In this document: one piece after another, positions 36,401-43,260 of the stretch
Layout of the letters: every line of letters starts with the position of its first letter
Numbering within the stretch: position 1 is the first letter of the stretch
Assembly (NCBI GenBank): GCA_028023455.1
Contig: JAQFVV010012394.1
Location: 25,619,053-25,683,052, forward strand
Direction of reading: 5' to 3'
Source of the DNA: Epiperipatus broadwayi
Lineage: Eukaryota > Onychophora > Udeonychophora > Euonychophora > Peripatidae
DNA length: 64,000 bases
Position numbers and translations under genes: made by a program
The notes under the pieces: model-generated
The model's input: the letters and a program-made list of their open reading frames with translations, nothing else
Database searches by the model: none
Told to the model about the DNA's origin: nothing

Positions 36401-38232
36401 AATTACTGATTTATGAGGTCTTCGAGATGAAACCCAATTTTATGATCAGTTCAGATTTTAATTCAAGGCAGATAAAAATGTTAAACAAAATTGATGGTAA
36501 ATGTATATTTTCTTACAAGTCAGCTTTTCAACCCCCTCCCTCCAAATGAGGATGCTGCAAATCGAAAGTGTTATGTAAATTGGGGTTTTTGTTAATCGGC
36601 AGCTAACGATTATATTGATATATGCTAAAGATCTACATTCAATTTTTAACGATTTTGCGAAAGTTGTCAAACTGTCCTCCTTTCCATATTTTCTACACTA
36701 ATGTCATCTAAGATATGATTGATTATAAATGAGTTTTATTTATTACCAATAGAGTTCAAGCTTAGTGTCTTATAGGTAAAAAAAAACAATAACATATCAC
36801 ATGACTAACAATACATTTACCTGATCTCAGCTTATACATTGCTATTTATTTAGCAAATTTACTAATAAAAAAACTTAGATTTAATAATATTGTTTAGCTT
36901 TGCAATAAAGTATATTAAATTCTATTTTTGTTTTATTGTATATATAAACCATTGTCTTAATATGCACATGCAAATACTCAATAAAAGCTTATGAACTTGA
37001 ATGTATTTTTCAGTGTGGGAGTTTATAGTTTGGCCATTTAAAGTAGATGATGTACATATTAATAGATTTATTAAGAAGTGATTTTAATGTTCAATTTATT
37101 AGTTTAAGAACAATACCAAACTATATCTTAATCAACATTAGTAGTAATGTAATTTTAACATGTAACTTTCTTTTAAAATGATTCCATCTTAAATTATAAC
37201 ATTTTTTTACATTATATATTATCAATAGGTGGAATTATTAATTGTACTATCATCCAGTGTACTTTTATTGTTCTTAATATATATATTCAGTATTCCAAGA
37301 TAGCATTATTTTCTGTTGTTTTTTTTAAAGGATATTCCTGAAGCTCCAGAACGAAAAATGACTGACCAAATAAACGAAGTAAGATTAATTTTAAAATAAT
37401 AAATATATTAATTGCCCTTTTTTTAGCACAATAAATTCAGTATATTTACATTGTAATGTTAATAAAAGCGATAATTGTTTTTTTAGCCAATCTTTCTGTG
37501 TCGTTTTCCTGCAGAAATTAAATCATTTTATATGGCACGTTGTTTGGAAGACCCTCGATTAACTGAATCAGTATGTATCCTTCAATGAAATAATGATTAC
37601 ATGATCATTTTAATATTTATTGCAAGAAATTCTTTTGTTCTTTAAGGTGGACTTATTACTGCCTGGTGTTGGTGAAATTATTGGTGGTTCTATGAGGATT
37701 TGGAATTTTGAAGAATTAATGCAAGGCTATAAACGAGAAGGCATTGATCCTACTCCTTATTATTGGTACACTGATCAGGTGATTAACATTTAAGACAATT
37801 CTTTATTTAAATCTTTATAATAGTTTTTAAATGAAACAGTTAAGTTTCTTAGTTATCATAGAATATATCTCGCAAAGACAAGTGAAAAAATGTTTGTTAT
37901 CACTATTAATGTTTTATCTCCAATTTTTAGAAGAGCAGTAATTTTCTCAAAAACTTAATTTAATTATTATTCAGATTTTTTTAAAAATTATTTATTGATT
38001 TCGTTTTATATGCGCTAACTTACATGACAAATACATATATATATATATATTTTGCTTGTTTATTTTGGTCAGCATACTAATGAAAATTTTTTATTTTTAG
38101 AGGAAATACGGCTCATGTCCTCATGGTGGCTATGGATTAGGCTTGGAACGATTTCTAACATGGCTTTTTAATCGTCAACATATTAGAGATGTTGTATTAT
38201 ATCCCCGTTTTGTTGAGAGATGTAAACCATAA
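3423..38232 (+). CDS. NARS1: Asparaginyl-tRNA synthetase, cytosolic type, C-terminal 326 residues (10 exons, 5' end outside window)
   Basis: Charges tRNA-Asn with asparagine using ATP, in the cytosol; class IIb aminoacyl-tRNA synthetase. Seen: ten exons (3423-3479, 8320-8397, 12286-12363, 15899-16020, 21738-21873, 35778-35891, 37331-37378, 37487-37570, 37647-37778, 38101-38232) join in one open frame of 981 nt ending in TAA, and every junction has AG/GT borders. The product follows vertebrate NARS1 almost residue by residue: RGENMSKI at the start of the catalytic domain, [14 protein letters not shown] (motif 1), [10 protein letters not shown] and HLAEYSHVEAE (motif 2 region), GLGLERF (motif 3; Arg at fragment residue 300) and PRFVERCKP at the C-terminus. 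Family members are about 550 residues, so roughly 220 N-terminal residues lie upstream. No frameshift or stop is present, so the gene looks functional. Introns range from 76 nt to 13.9 kb; the long ones are full of transposons. Confidence 0.97.
4345..4542. repeat. Near-perfect long hairpin (inverted repeat with 2-nt loop)
   Basis: About 95-bp arms meet at gacaccatc-tt-gatggtgtc (centre 4441-4442). Both arms carry the atgagatgaaa-type core, ataatatttatcga and gattgaaataaac. There are only scattered mismatches between the arms, so the palindrome is fairly young. It looks like a MITE or foldback unit. No convincing target duplication was found. Confidence 0.75.
5180..5700. repeat. Dispersed repeat, copy 1 (of 3)
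   Basis: Shares colinear stretches with 11080-11545, e.g. gttagcatgttgttccattg versus gttagcatattgtcccattg and caaaacacacagtcacattt versus caaaacacacggtcacattt. Its start (aagtgactggt ... catgtagtgacag) also matches 7110-7240. Family not recognised; no coding capacity seen. Confidence 0.6.
8080..8200 (-). mobile_element. Penelope-like element 3'-end scrap with degenerate hammerhead core
   Basis: Matches the terminal part of the element at 19890-20000: both read aacttatcataccatt / aatttatcataccatt, then cactttatcaatacttttat, then gtttcgactgtcctgcagtc. The first core box is altered (ATGATGA instead of CTGATGA on the minus strand). Confidence 0.6.
8320..8397 (+). CDS. NARS1: NARS1 exon B
   Basis: Encodes residues 20-45, from [15 protein letters not shown] to FDRGYYE, the start of class II motif 1 at the dimer interface. 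Phase 0 on both sides. Acceptor tatttacag, donor gtaaga. Confidence 0.96.
9330..10070. repeat. Diverged direct repeat pair
   Basis: 9335-9480 and 9815-10070 share the order taacataattcatttatttcc / taacgtaattcattgatttcc, aacaattttac, ttattgcaaa-attctatta and ccttgt-tacaccagc. Function and family unknown. Confidence 0.5.
10040..10565. other. GC-rich, CpG-containing island inside AT-rich intron
   Basis: Composition shifts abruptly here, with CpGs (gtcgcgggcgtgttctcg, ccgcgtttaaacggc, gatggcggccac). It contains aagatggcggcc, which matches the YY1 motif often found at promoters or transposon 5' UTRs, and repeated ttttgcata octamer-like words. Open frames occur on both strands (about 75-100 codons) but none looks conserved. 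It could be an unrecognised promoter, a 5' UTR of a retroelement or a captured sequence. Confidence 0.45.
11080..11545. repeat. Dispersed repeat, copy 2
   Basis: Diverged, colinear copy of 5220-5700 (see that entry). The two copies differ by many substitutions and small indels, so they are old. Confidence 0.6.
11786..11862 (-). repeat. tRNA-like (SINE head) relic
   Basis: Read on the minus strand it has gcattggactcataataaag followed by ggggttcaaatccagg, which resembles an anticodon arm and a Pol III B box/T-arm. No cloverleaf can be completed, so it is a decayed tRNA-derived repeat rather than a tRNA gene. Confidence 0.4.
12286..12363 (+). CDS. NARS1: NARS1 exon C
   Basis: Encodes residues 46-71: [18 protein letters not shown] and MDYFGEE. 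It contains the conserved motif 1 proline and the loop that shapes the Asn/ATP pocket. Phase 0 at both ends; acceptor cttattttag, donor gtatgt. Confidence 0.97.
12530..12866. repeat. MITE-like element with terminal inverted repeats
   Basis: Ends are ggccgactaaaaagtag (left) and the reverse complement ggctgactaaaaagtaa (right). Internal arms also pair: aatctagacttgttat ... aattgcaggaatattg on the left against caatattcctgcaatt ... ataacaagtctagatt on the right. No ORF and no clear target duplication. Probably a non-autonomous DNA transposon. Confidence 0.65.
15015..15082 (+). repeat. tRNA-derived SINE-like relic
   Basis: tagcatagtgatagaatatc resembles a Pol III A box with D-loop. It is followed by gactttggagtataaagttcttggatc, an anticodon-arm/T-arm-like region. 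Similar strings occur at 7575-7622 (+) and 55213-55282 (-), which supports a family. Confidence 0.45.
15470..15600 (+). repeat. Diverged fragment of the foldback family
   Basis: gctgctgctggatgcat ... ataagccagaaatcagtctga resembles the right-arm sequence gctgctggagggttgcat ... acaagccagaaactagtctg of the copy at 57355-57450. Confidence 0.45.
15899..16020 (+). CDS. NARS1: NARS1 exon D
   Basis: Encodes residues 72-111 plus two bases of residue 112. It contains [12 protein letters not shown] and class II motif 2, [10 protein letters not shown], whose Arg (residue 100) and Glu (102) bind ATP in the family. The exon ends within the Glu codon GA|G. Donor gtaggt. Confidence 0.97.
16958..17288. repeat. 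Foldback element with C-tract/G-tract loop region
   Basis: Left arm 16990-17083 (gaggattgccaattcctcaa, aagctttgtgataaatgctt, agccagagccagc) pairs with right arm 17185-17280. The inner arms carry ccatggtttcgtgc against gcatgaaaccatgg. The left arm has a run of 14 C where the right arm has 7 G. The left end extends to a family terminus (agtcatagatcacatgac) that is absent on the right. Related to the element at 39303-40201 (aagctttgttgataaatgct, tttggcactcctcagtgagg). Confidence 0.75.
19318..19788 (-). repeat. Foldback element with 12-bp target duplication
   Basis: Element 19330-19776. Flanks are ATTATTGTAGTA (19318-19329) and ACTATTGTAGTA (19777-19788). The arms carry aatgcaaccctccagcaacc, gaggagccttggatctgaga and ccagactaatttctgg against the reverse complements around 19675-19735. 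The outer terminus (aaccaccaaacatcacatga) is present only on the left, as expected for a minus-strand RNA copy truncated at its 5' end. Same family as 56493-57624 and 48430-51270. Confidence 0.7.
19860..21150 (-). pseudogene. Penelope-like element remnant: RT C-terminus, GIY-YIG-like end, hammerhead-bearing 3' region
   Basis: Minus strand. From about 21130 to 20812 an open frame reads [19 protein letters not shown] and then [17 protein letters not shown], typical of the region after the RT core in Penelope-like elements. Then, in shifted frames, come [10 protein letters not shown] with [12 protein letters not shown] (20750-20815) and [17 protein letters not shown] (about 20665-20720), the nuclease part with CxxC and YVGET. 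At least two frameshifts and several stops inactivate it. A hammerhead-like core lies further downstream at 19965-19992. The RT catalytic core is missing. Confidence 0.7.
19963..19996 (-). ncRNA. Hammerhead-ribozyme-like core in Penelope element
   Basis: Read on the minus strand: CTGATGA (19992-19986), T, stem II GACTG / CAGTC with loop CAGGA, then GAAAC. This is the conserved hammerhead layout, and stem II is perfect. A short flanking pairing (TTGTA with TACAA) is possible for stem I; stem III and the cleavage site look degenerate. Penelope-like elements are known to carry hammerheads in their terminal repeats. Confidence 0.65.
21738..21873 (+). CDS. NARS1: NARS1 exon E
   Basis: Completes Glu112 and encodes through residue 157: [33 protein letters not shown] and YEVNP. 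This is the end of the motif 2 region and the following helices. The donor gtaagt opens the 13.9 kb intron that carries the LTR elements. Confidence 0.96.
21996..22050 (-). repeat. tRNA-like SINE relic
   Basis: On the minus strand cactggtagactgattgatt, then caagagctaaagttcctgga, has the spacing of the A-box and anticodon-arm region of the tRNA-like relics at 15015 and 55213. Strongly decayed. Confidence 0.35.
24168..25652 (+). mobile_element. 5' LTR of a non-autonomous LTR retrotransposon
   Basis: A 1.49 kb direct repeat, nearly identical to 28430-29868. It begins TGTACCTATATTG (the start may be 24155, because the 3' copy reads TGTAATGTACC) and ends in CA just before a primer-binding site. 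The differences between the copies are a few substitutions and small indels, for example an extra gtatatatgtgc-like piece here. Contains a TATA box and initiator (24738-24774). Confidence 0.85.
24738..24774 (+). promoter_or_regulatory. LTR core promoter: TATAAATAG and TCAGTT initiator
   Basis: TATAAATAG at 24738 is followed 31 bp later by TCAGTT (24769), a textbook TATA-to-initiator distance. Both are conserved in the second LTR (TATA at 28964). Confidence 0.7.
25655..25666 (+). promoter_or_regulatory. Primer-binding site
   Basis: TGGCGCCCGTGG starts two bases after the LTR end. The first nine bases equal the lysine-tRNA-type primer site of many LTR elements. A second copy is at 29871-29882 after the downstream LTR. 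Confidence 0.75.
26205..26969 (+). CDS. Gag-like coiled-coil/basic protein of the LTR element
   Basis: An intact 254-codon frame. Residues 1-30 are polar ([19 protein letters not shown]). Residues 30-50 are Met-rich and residues 50-115 form a long charged, probably coiled-coil, segment with two SQ-ELxxxFEQSQ-type repeats. Residues 115-160 are acidic. The C-terminal 85 residues are strongly basic ([18 protein letters not shown]) and end [13 protein letters not shown]. Coiled coil plus basic tail suits a particle/RNA-binding Gag role, but no named Gag domain or zinc knuckle is visible. A decayed relative of its N-terminus ([19 protein letters not shown]) is readable on the minus strand at 32626-32722. 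The start ATG is the first in frame. Function is inferred from position only. Confidence 0.6.
   Translation: MNKEMDPKESPIYFKNPQLVEKEKEEVSEMRMLMKMMMNMMEEMRQEFKQSQQELCQKFEQSQLELKAELKEEISQVKTEIKELRAEVREIRCEITVKVEKNQEVIELDLIKESQEVEKEVEVIKDIEIELESDSIVINKVDTNVDQEIEEKHKFKVVDIVEKFLQKFKKVKVNIRIRCRCRFKTKRKRRKKYSQIEVIRSLSRYKGFLSYEVENRTERERDKAIKYKSGTDKRGKLVYIIEFVERKKEPPDIV
27992..28174 (+). repeat. Two tandem ~92-bp units in the LTR element
   Basis: Both units read ttttccaaagcgtaagtcgg / ttttccagggcgtaagtcag, gaaatggacagttga, cctgccatt, then agtcaaagtccgatcaagag. They sit in the 3' part of the internal region and may be a structured RNA or packaging signal. Confidence 0.75.
28411..28424 (+). promoter_or_regulatory. 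Polypurine tract
   Basis: aaaaggaagggcgg lies directly before the 3' LTR (tgtaatgtacc), the expected place for the plus-strand primer of an LTR element. Confidence 0.7.
28430..29868 (+). mobile_element. 3' LTR (second direct copy)
   Basis: Near-identical to 24168-25652, with TATA at 28964-28972 and CA at its end. Unusually, it is not followed by host DNA but by a second primer site and leader. Confidence 0.85.
29869..30070 (+). mobile_element. Second leader copy after the 3' LTR
   Basis: Matches 25653-25857, including the primer site, up to ...gaactyggttcaa, and then departs abruptly into unrelated sequence. It differs more from the first leader than the LTRs differ from each other. It implies a tandem LTR-internal-LTR-internal arrangement that was later truncated. 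Confidence 0.8.
30497..31535 (-). mobile_element. LTR-like direct repeat, left copy (3' LTR of a minus-strand element?)
   Basis: Diverged direct repeat of 34145-35020. Shared words include ttattaccatta, aatttttgcattccacacta, ttatctagacaat, atttttcttata and tttgagacatagcaaaa at the right edge. In minus orientation it would start TGAGATAGATGTTTTG, preceded by a purine-rich gcaaaaagagcag. Confidence 0.55.
31536..32950 (-). pseudogene. Decayed gag-like region related to the ORF at 26205-26969
   Basis: On the minus strand, [20 protein letters not shown] and [12 protein letters not shown] (32626-32740) parallel the N-terminus of the 26205 ORF. Further downstream comes [16 protein letters not shown], parallel to VEKNQEVIE. 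Multiple stops and frameshifts. Flanked by the diverged direct repeats, so probably the body of an old LTR element in the opposite direction. Confidence 0.6.
32950..34144. other. Unassigned sequence inside intron E-F
   Basis: AT-rich, with the purine run gaggaggggagaggacc near 33865. It lies between the gag-like remnant and the right direct repeat and should be the leader of the old element, but nothing in it is recognisable. Confidence 0.4.
34145..35025 (-). mobile_element. LTR-like direct repeat, right copy (5' LTR?)
   Basis: Diverged copy of 30497-31535 with several deletions (about 0.88 kb against 1.04 kb). No primer-binding site could be found on its inner side, so the LTR interpretation is provisional; an old segmental duplication is the alternative. 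Confidence 0.5.
35096..35120 (+). ncRNA. Degenerate hammerhead-like core
   Basis: CTGA-A, then GGCTG ATCGA CAGTC, then GAAAC: the same layout as the core at 52362, with the first box decayed. Possibly the scrap of a Penelope 3' terminal region. Confidence 0.35.
35778..35891 (+). CDS. NARS1: NARS1 exon F
   Basis: Encodes residues 158-195, including [15 protein letters not shown] and [11 protein letters not shown]. Acceptor ttgttcag. The donor is gttggg, a weak GT site with T at +3; it is chosen because the protein continues exactly into exon G as EFGE|DIPEAPE, as in other AsnRS. The next in-frame bases run into a T tract and a stop. Confidence 0.95.
37331..37378 (+). CDS. NARS1: NARS1 exon G (48 nt)
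   Basis: Encodes residues 196-211, [16 protein letters not shown], a conserved AsnRS segment. Micro-exon in phase 0; acceptor ttttttaaag, donor gtaaga. The next intron is only 108 nt. Confidence 0.94.
37487..37570 (+). CDS. NARS1: NARS1 exon H
   Basis: Encodes residues 212-239: [19 protein letters not shown] and EDPRLTES, a conserved part of the catalytic core. Acceptor tttttttag, donor gtatgt; followed by a 76-nt intron, the shortest in the gene. Confidence 0.96.
37647..37778 (+). CDS. NARS1: NARS1 exon I
   Basis: Encodes residues 240-283: [19 protein letters not shown], then [18 protein letters not shown]. The GEIIGGSMR stretch is part of the aminoacyl-adenylate site in AsnRS/AspRS. Donor gtgatt. 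Confidence 0.97.
38101..38232 (+). CDS. NARS1: NARS1 exon J (last coding exon)
   Basis: Encodes residues 284-326 and the TAA stop. It contains [13 protein letters not shown], class II motif 3 with the ATP-binding Arg, and ends PRFVERCKP, matching the family C-terminus. A decayed copy of this exon and of the end of its preceding intron lies at 46788-46914. Confidence 0.97.
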   Translation, partial: RKYGSCPHGGYGLGLERFLTWLFNRQHIRDVVLYPRFVERCKP

Positions 38233-38336
38233 AATTTTAAATATATCAAGCGAAGGAAAAAATTATAAATATAATCCTAAAATAATCTGACTTTATACAT
38301 TTGCTAAAAAATCTTATTACTAAATTTAAACAATGT

Positions 38337-38342
38337 AATAAA
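38337..38342 (+). promoter_or_regulatory. NARS1: Likely NARS1 polyadenylation signal AATAAA
   Basis: A canonical AATAAA lies 105 nt after the NARS1 stop codon and is followed by a T-rich stretch. A second AATAAA at 38562-38567 is an alternative. Which is used cannot be told from sequence alone. Confidence 0.6.
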
Positions 38343-39287
38343 AAAGACAATTTTTTTTAATATAATTTTTTTATGTCTCTAATTGAAACTTATGTGCTTG
38401 TGAAATGTTTTATTACTTAATTAAAGTCACTGAGAGATTAGATTGTAGCACTGTTTAAAACGATACAAAGATCTAAGTAGTCTACGCACAAGCGCATAAT
38501 GAATGGACTTTTTAAAGTCTAAACAGGCGACTATATTTGAGCAATGTACAAGATATAATTCAATAAAGCCAGAAAATAATTTCATTTTTTCATCATCTAA
38601 ATTTATCTTTGTAAAAAAATTTTTTTTAAAAAAAAAAGTAATTTGCTGTATTGAAAGTGCTTGATTTTTAAAGCATTTGAAAAAAAAAAATTAAATAAAA
38701 GCTAAAATATATATTATAAAAGTATCATAACTTATCACTTAAGTTGCTCTCAAAAAATTACATCTTATTGCACATGCAGCATGTTTCTCAGTTAACAGAA
38801 AACCCGATAATTTTTTTCTTAAGTTTTATTCCATAAAATCAAAATGTGAACAGAGCAATTTATCATTCTAAATATTGTTTTCCCTTAATGCCTGGAATAT
38901 TTTTTAAGAGTTTACATAAATCTAGGCATTTCTGCAGTCCGTCTTTCTAGAGATATATCAACTAAATGGAGGCAGCATCTGATGTTACATTTTGAATGAT
39001 AAAAGTTTTGCTTATCAAATTATGAACGCACATATGGTACTTGAAATTACTACTTCTATTTTTTTATTAATTAGAATTACAAACATTGTTCAAGGTCATC
39101 AAAAAAAGAGAACACAATGCAGGTATATATAAATACCACAGAGAACTTAATCAATGATGATCTGTTCTTTTATCATACATATCAAATACTAGAACAAGTT
39201 AGTAAATGATAATCTCAAACATTACACACATATATTCACAACTGTGATTATAATATTTATCATTAAAATGTCTGCAGTTTCAAAATG

Positions 39288-40216
39288 ATAAAATATTCAT
39301 TAGAGCTTTGCTAATTGCCCTAACAAGCTTTGTTGATAAATGCTAGCAAGAGAAAACATTTAAAATGTGTCAGAAACCACACCCCAAATCTCAGACTAAT
39401 GGTTTCATGCTTTGGCACTCCTCAGTGAGGCGCTAGGGTAGCTTCAGACATTAGATCTAAAAATACTAACCCAAAGCCAGCATTTATCTAAGAGTTAACT
39501 ATTGAGTAGAAAATCTGAAATTTTTAGACACCTATGTCTTCATATCCAACTGTCTAACTCAGCTATATGGAGCTGAGAGATCTTCAGCCAAACCATATAT
39601 TAGTCGTCTTAGCAATATAACACCACTTAAGACTTAAAGCAGGCTATAGTCATATATTACAAGACCCAATTTTTTAAGCCTGTAAATAAAAACAGAGCTT
39701 TTGTTAATTGTTCTAACAAGCTGTTGATAAATGCTAGCAAGAGAAAGCATTTATATCTATTAGAAACTACACCCCAAACTGCAGACCAATTGTTTTGTGC
39801 TAGCAAAACTGTTTTTATTTACAAGCTTAAAAAATTGGATCATGTGATATGACTATTTTTTATTGACTATTTGTAATCTTTGCTTTAAGTCTTAAGTGAT
39901 GTTGTAACTACTAATATATGGTTTGGCTGAAGATCTTTCAGCCCCATGTAGCAAATTGGTTTTGATGACATATAGGTGTCTAAAAATTTCAGATTTTCTA
40001 ACTCTTAGATAAATTTTGGCTTTGGGTTAATATTTTTAGATCTAGGGTCTGAAGCTACCCTAGTGCCTCACTGAGGAGTGTCAAAGCACAAAACCATTGG
40101 TTCGAGGTGTGTTTTCTGATAGAGATATTTTAAATGCTTTCTTTTGCTTGCATTTATCAACAAAGCTTGTTTGGGTCATGCGATATACAACTCTATTTTT
40201 TATAAAATATTCATTA
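39288..40216 (+). repeat. Large foldback element with 15-bp perfect target duplication
   Basis: Element 39303-40201 between two copies of ATAAAATATTCATTA (39288-39302, 40202-40216). The outer arms (39320-39600 and 39870-40165) pair: gataaatgctagcaagagaaa, ggtttcatgctttggcactc, agatctaaaaatactaaccc, atttttagacacctat, cttcagccaaaccatatatta. A second, partial copy of the arm start lies in the centre (39690-39760). The right end has the family terminus (gggtcatgcgatatac, then T-rich); the left arm lacks it. Confidence 0.85.
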
Positions 40217-40329
40217 CTTTGTTAATCAAAAAAACATCAATAGGTTAAATATTATCTTAATAATATTTATGTAGATTGGTTTAACCTGCTCTTCTGGCTA
40301 ATGTTAGCCATGACAATTTTCTTTCTAAT

Positions 40330-42690
40330 CTAAAAAAAATTAATATAAGGAAATTCATTCTTATATAAAAAGGTCTCGAGTTCAGTGCAGTTTTCTGAAT
40401 TCTAGCTTCTCCACATCACACTTCCTTATTTCATTCATCCATATCTTGGTTTCTTTCTAGGTCATTTACAATCTCTTGGAATCCTGCTTAAGATTTCCAT
40501 CTATTATCTTTTAGCAATATATTCATCCCAACTCCATTTCAAATTTTTCTTTCAATGTCAGTAGCATTTCGTTTTCTGCTTAGTGTTTAAGTTTCAGATC
40601 ATAAGTAAGAACTGGTAAAACACATTTATTAAAAACCTCTCTTTTCAAACACATAGACATATTTTCTTTTAATATTGTCTACCAAAAGCACTTCATCCAA
40701 GTTTAATTATATTATTAATTTCATCTATAATGCTTCCATCTGTATTAATAATTTGACCTAGATATTTATAGTTGTTAATTTCTAATTTAGCATTAGCAAT
40801 CTATTTTCTTCTTTTGGGAAAATCCATTAAACATTACTTTAGTAGTTTTTTTAGCATTTATCTTTGTATTTTTTTAATTTATTCTGATAAGTCTTGCAAC
40901 ATTTCCTGAAGTTCTGAAATTATTTGTAAACAAAGACATCATCTGCAAAATGTAGATGACTTCTATGTTATTTAATTATAACTGTTGCATTTTGATAAAC
41001 ATTGTTCAGAATGTGACCATCTTGGTTAATATTTTGATGATCCAATGCTTTAATCACTAAAAATGCTTGGATAATCAAATGCTTTTTCATAATCCATAAA
41101 TCCAAAACATAATGCAACTTGTTTTCATTGATTCTTTTTATAATTTCTTTCAATACTTGGATGTGATCTACTGTGCTAAAACGACTTCTATAAATTTTGT
41201 GTTCTTTTGGTTGATTAAATTTCAAAACTCGCTGTAGTCTTGGTAAAAATTTTGCACAGAACTGCTAAAAGACTGATAGATAAGTCTATAATTTCTGATA
41301 TACTCTATCTTTTTTTAAATATCAAAATTACTATTGCATTCTTCCAATCTTCTGGCATATCTTTATCAGTTAGACATTTGGTATATAATTTGATATTTTT
41401 TCATGTCTTGCATCTTTAAAACATTGGGCAATTCAGATGTATCAATAGTAAGGATTAATTTTAATTTCTTGTTCTTTATTGTTATATAATTCTTCATAGA
41501 ACTCACACATTTCATGATATATCTCCTTTTTTTTTTTTTATAATTCCATGTTCTCTTCTTATTGAAGAAATGTTTTCTATCAATTCTAAGATGTTTTATA
41601 CTTTTCAGGTTTTTATTATCTTCAGTAACCCTTGCTAATTCAAAATTATATTTTCATATATTGTTATTGATACTTTTTCATACTATTTTACAAAACTAGA
41701 TATTCAATTATTAATGGATCATTTTTATGTAATTTCACATTTCTTCATACATTGTCTCAGTAGAAAATTTACTGGAAAATTGTTGATTTCTTTCATCAGC
41801 TATCTTTGTTGTAGTTCTTAATAGTGTTTCAATTAACTTTCTATTGATTTCATTCAAGTCTGAACAATCTTCAAAATCTGATCATATTTTAAAACGATTT
41901 GCAAGTTATAATTTAATTTCATTGGAATGTTTCTGAAATTTAGGAATATCAACTGTAAATATTGTTTTTCTTAATAATTTGTCTTTCTAGTTTTGCATTA
42001 ACACTTATCTTACTAATCAATGATCACTTCCTATGTTGAATTTATTAAGAACATTACAATATTGAAATACATGTTTCTCTTAGTCAAATATATATTTCAA
42101 TTCTGCTGTATCTTCATTTGGATGCTTCCATGTCCATTTAGCATTTTTCTAAAACAGAAGAATTCGTAATATAAAGTTTTTCTTTTCCTGCAAACTCCAA
42201 AGTCTGTGATCTCTCATTACTATCATTATAACTAAATCGGCACTTTCATGTATCAATTTTAGCATTAAAATCTACCATAATAATTTCAAAATATTGTCTA
42301 GTCTGACCAGAAGCCTACCCATATAAAAATCCTCTACTTCATTGAATAAGAACTTGTTAGGACATAAGTTGAACACTCCATAAATTTTGACAATGTTCTG
42401 CTTTCTACTTATAATGAATCCAGCTTCACTTATGTTTCCAATATTTGTGCATTTATAATAAAGTATGTATTCATTTTTTAAATCATCTCTTCACCTTTTC
42501 TAACTTCCCAAAGTCCAACAATATCCCATTTAATATTAGACAGTTCTTCCAATTCTGCAATATTCCTTCCATTTGAAAGTGATTTGCAGTTGTAAGTACC
42601 TAAATAAAGTCATTATCAAATGGCAACTTGGGCCTGCAATGAGGAGATTCTTAGCATCCCATCTTGGCTATGGAACTACTGTCTTGGCTT
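40330..42690 (-). pseudogene. Decayed RTE-type LINE (APE endonuclease to reverse transcriptase)
   Basis: Minus strand. Near 42600-42490: TYNCKSLSNGRNI, then KWDIVGLWEVRK, the start of an APE-type endonuclease. Near 41225-40968: RSRFSTVDHIQVLKEII, then KALDHQNINQ and LNNVYQNATVIIK, the RTE-clade RT fingers/palm. At 40938-40949 is the catalytic FADD box (HFADDVFVYK). Order and spacing fit RTE elements (one ORF with APE then RT). Stops and frameshifts throughout; the only longer open piece is 85 codons. Inactive, but relevant because TPRT by such LINEs gives 5' truncation and target duplications like those of the foldback elements. Confidence 0.8.
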
Positions 42691-43227
42691 GTGACTTAAA
42701 AGCTTCCCGGGAATAAGAGTCATAATTTAGTTTTGTTTATCACGATTGTATATATCTATTAAAAAAAAGTTCATTTATTCTGCCTTAAAAAACCAGTTAA
42801 GAACTATCGAAAGTAAAGACCATATCTTAAACTCGGAGGTAAAAAGCCAATAAATTCACCACGCTGAATGATGTATGTTTGTGAACAGCCATTCATGATC
42901 AGACTAAATGAATAATCATATAGTAATAGCTGCAACAATACATGGAATGAACATTAAGAATTTGCCATGCTCACTTCTTTTGAGGCCTCAAAGAGGAATT
43001 ACAGAGTCACCTTTCAATTATTAAATTATTAGTAAACTCCTTTCTGCAGCTTAAACAGCATATCAATTGCTATAACATGTTATTAAATGACAATTTTGAA
43101 TATTATATATATTTACAATTACATTATTTTTTAAATGTTTGCAAAATAACAAAATCCTACTTTGCTAACTAAAAACCAATAAGTTTAAAAAGTAGAGCTA
43201 CTTTAACCTAACCTAAAGATATAGGTA

Positions 43228-43260
43228 GTGGGGGTTCGAACCTCGCCTACTCCTCCAGAT
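43228..43260 (+). repeat. tRNA T-arm/B-box-like relic
   Basis: ggggttcgaacctcgcctac resembles a Pol III B box with acceptor-like ctactcctcca behind it. Upstream, no A box or D-arm fits, so I do not call a tRNA. Confidence 0.3.
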
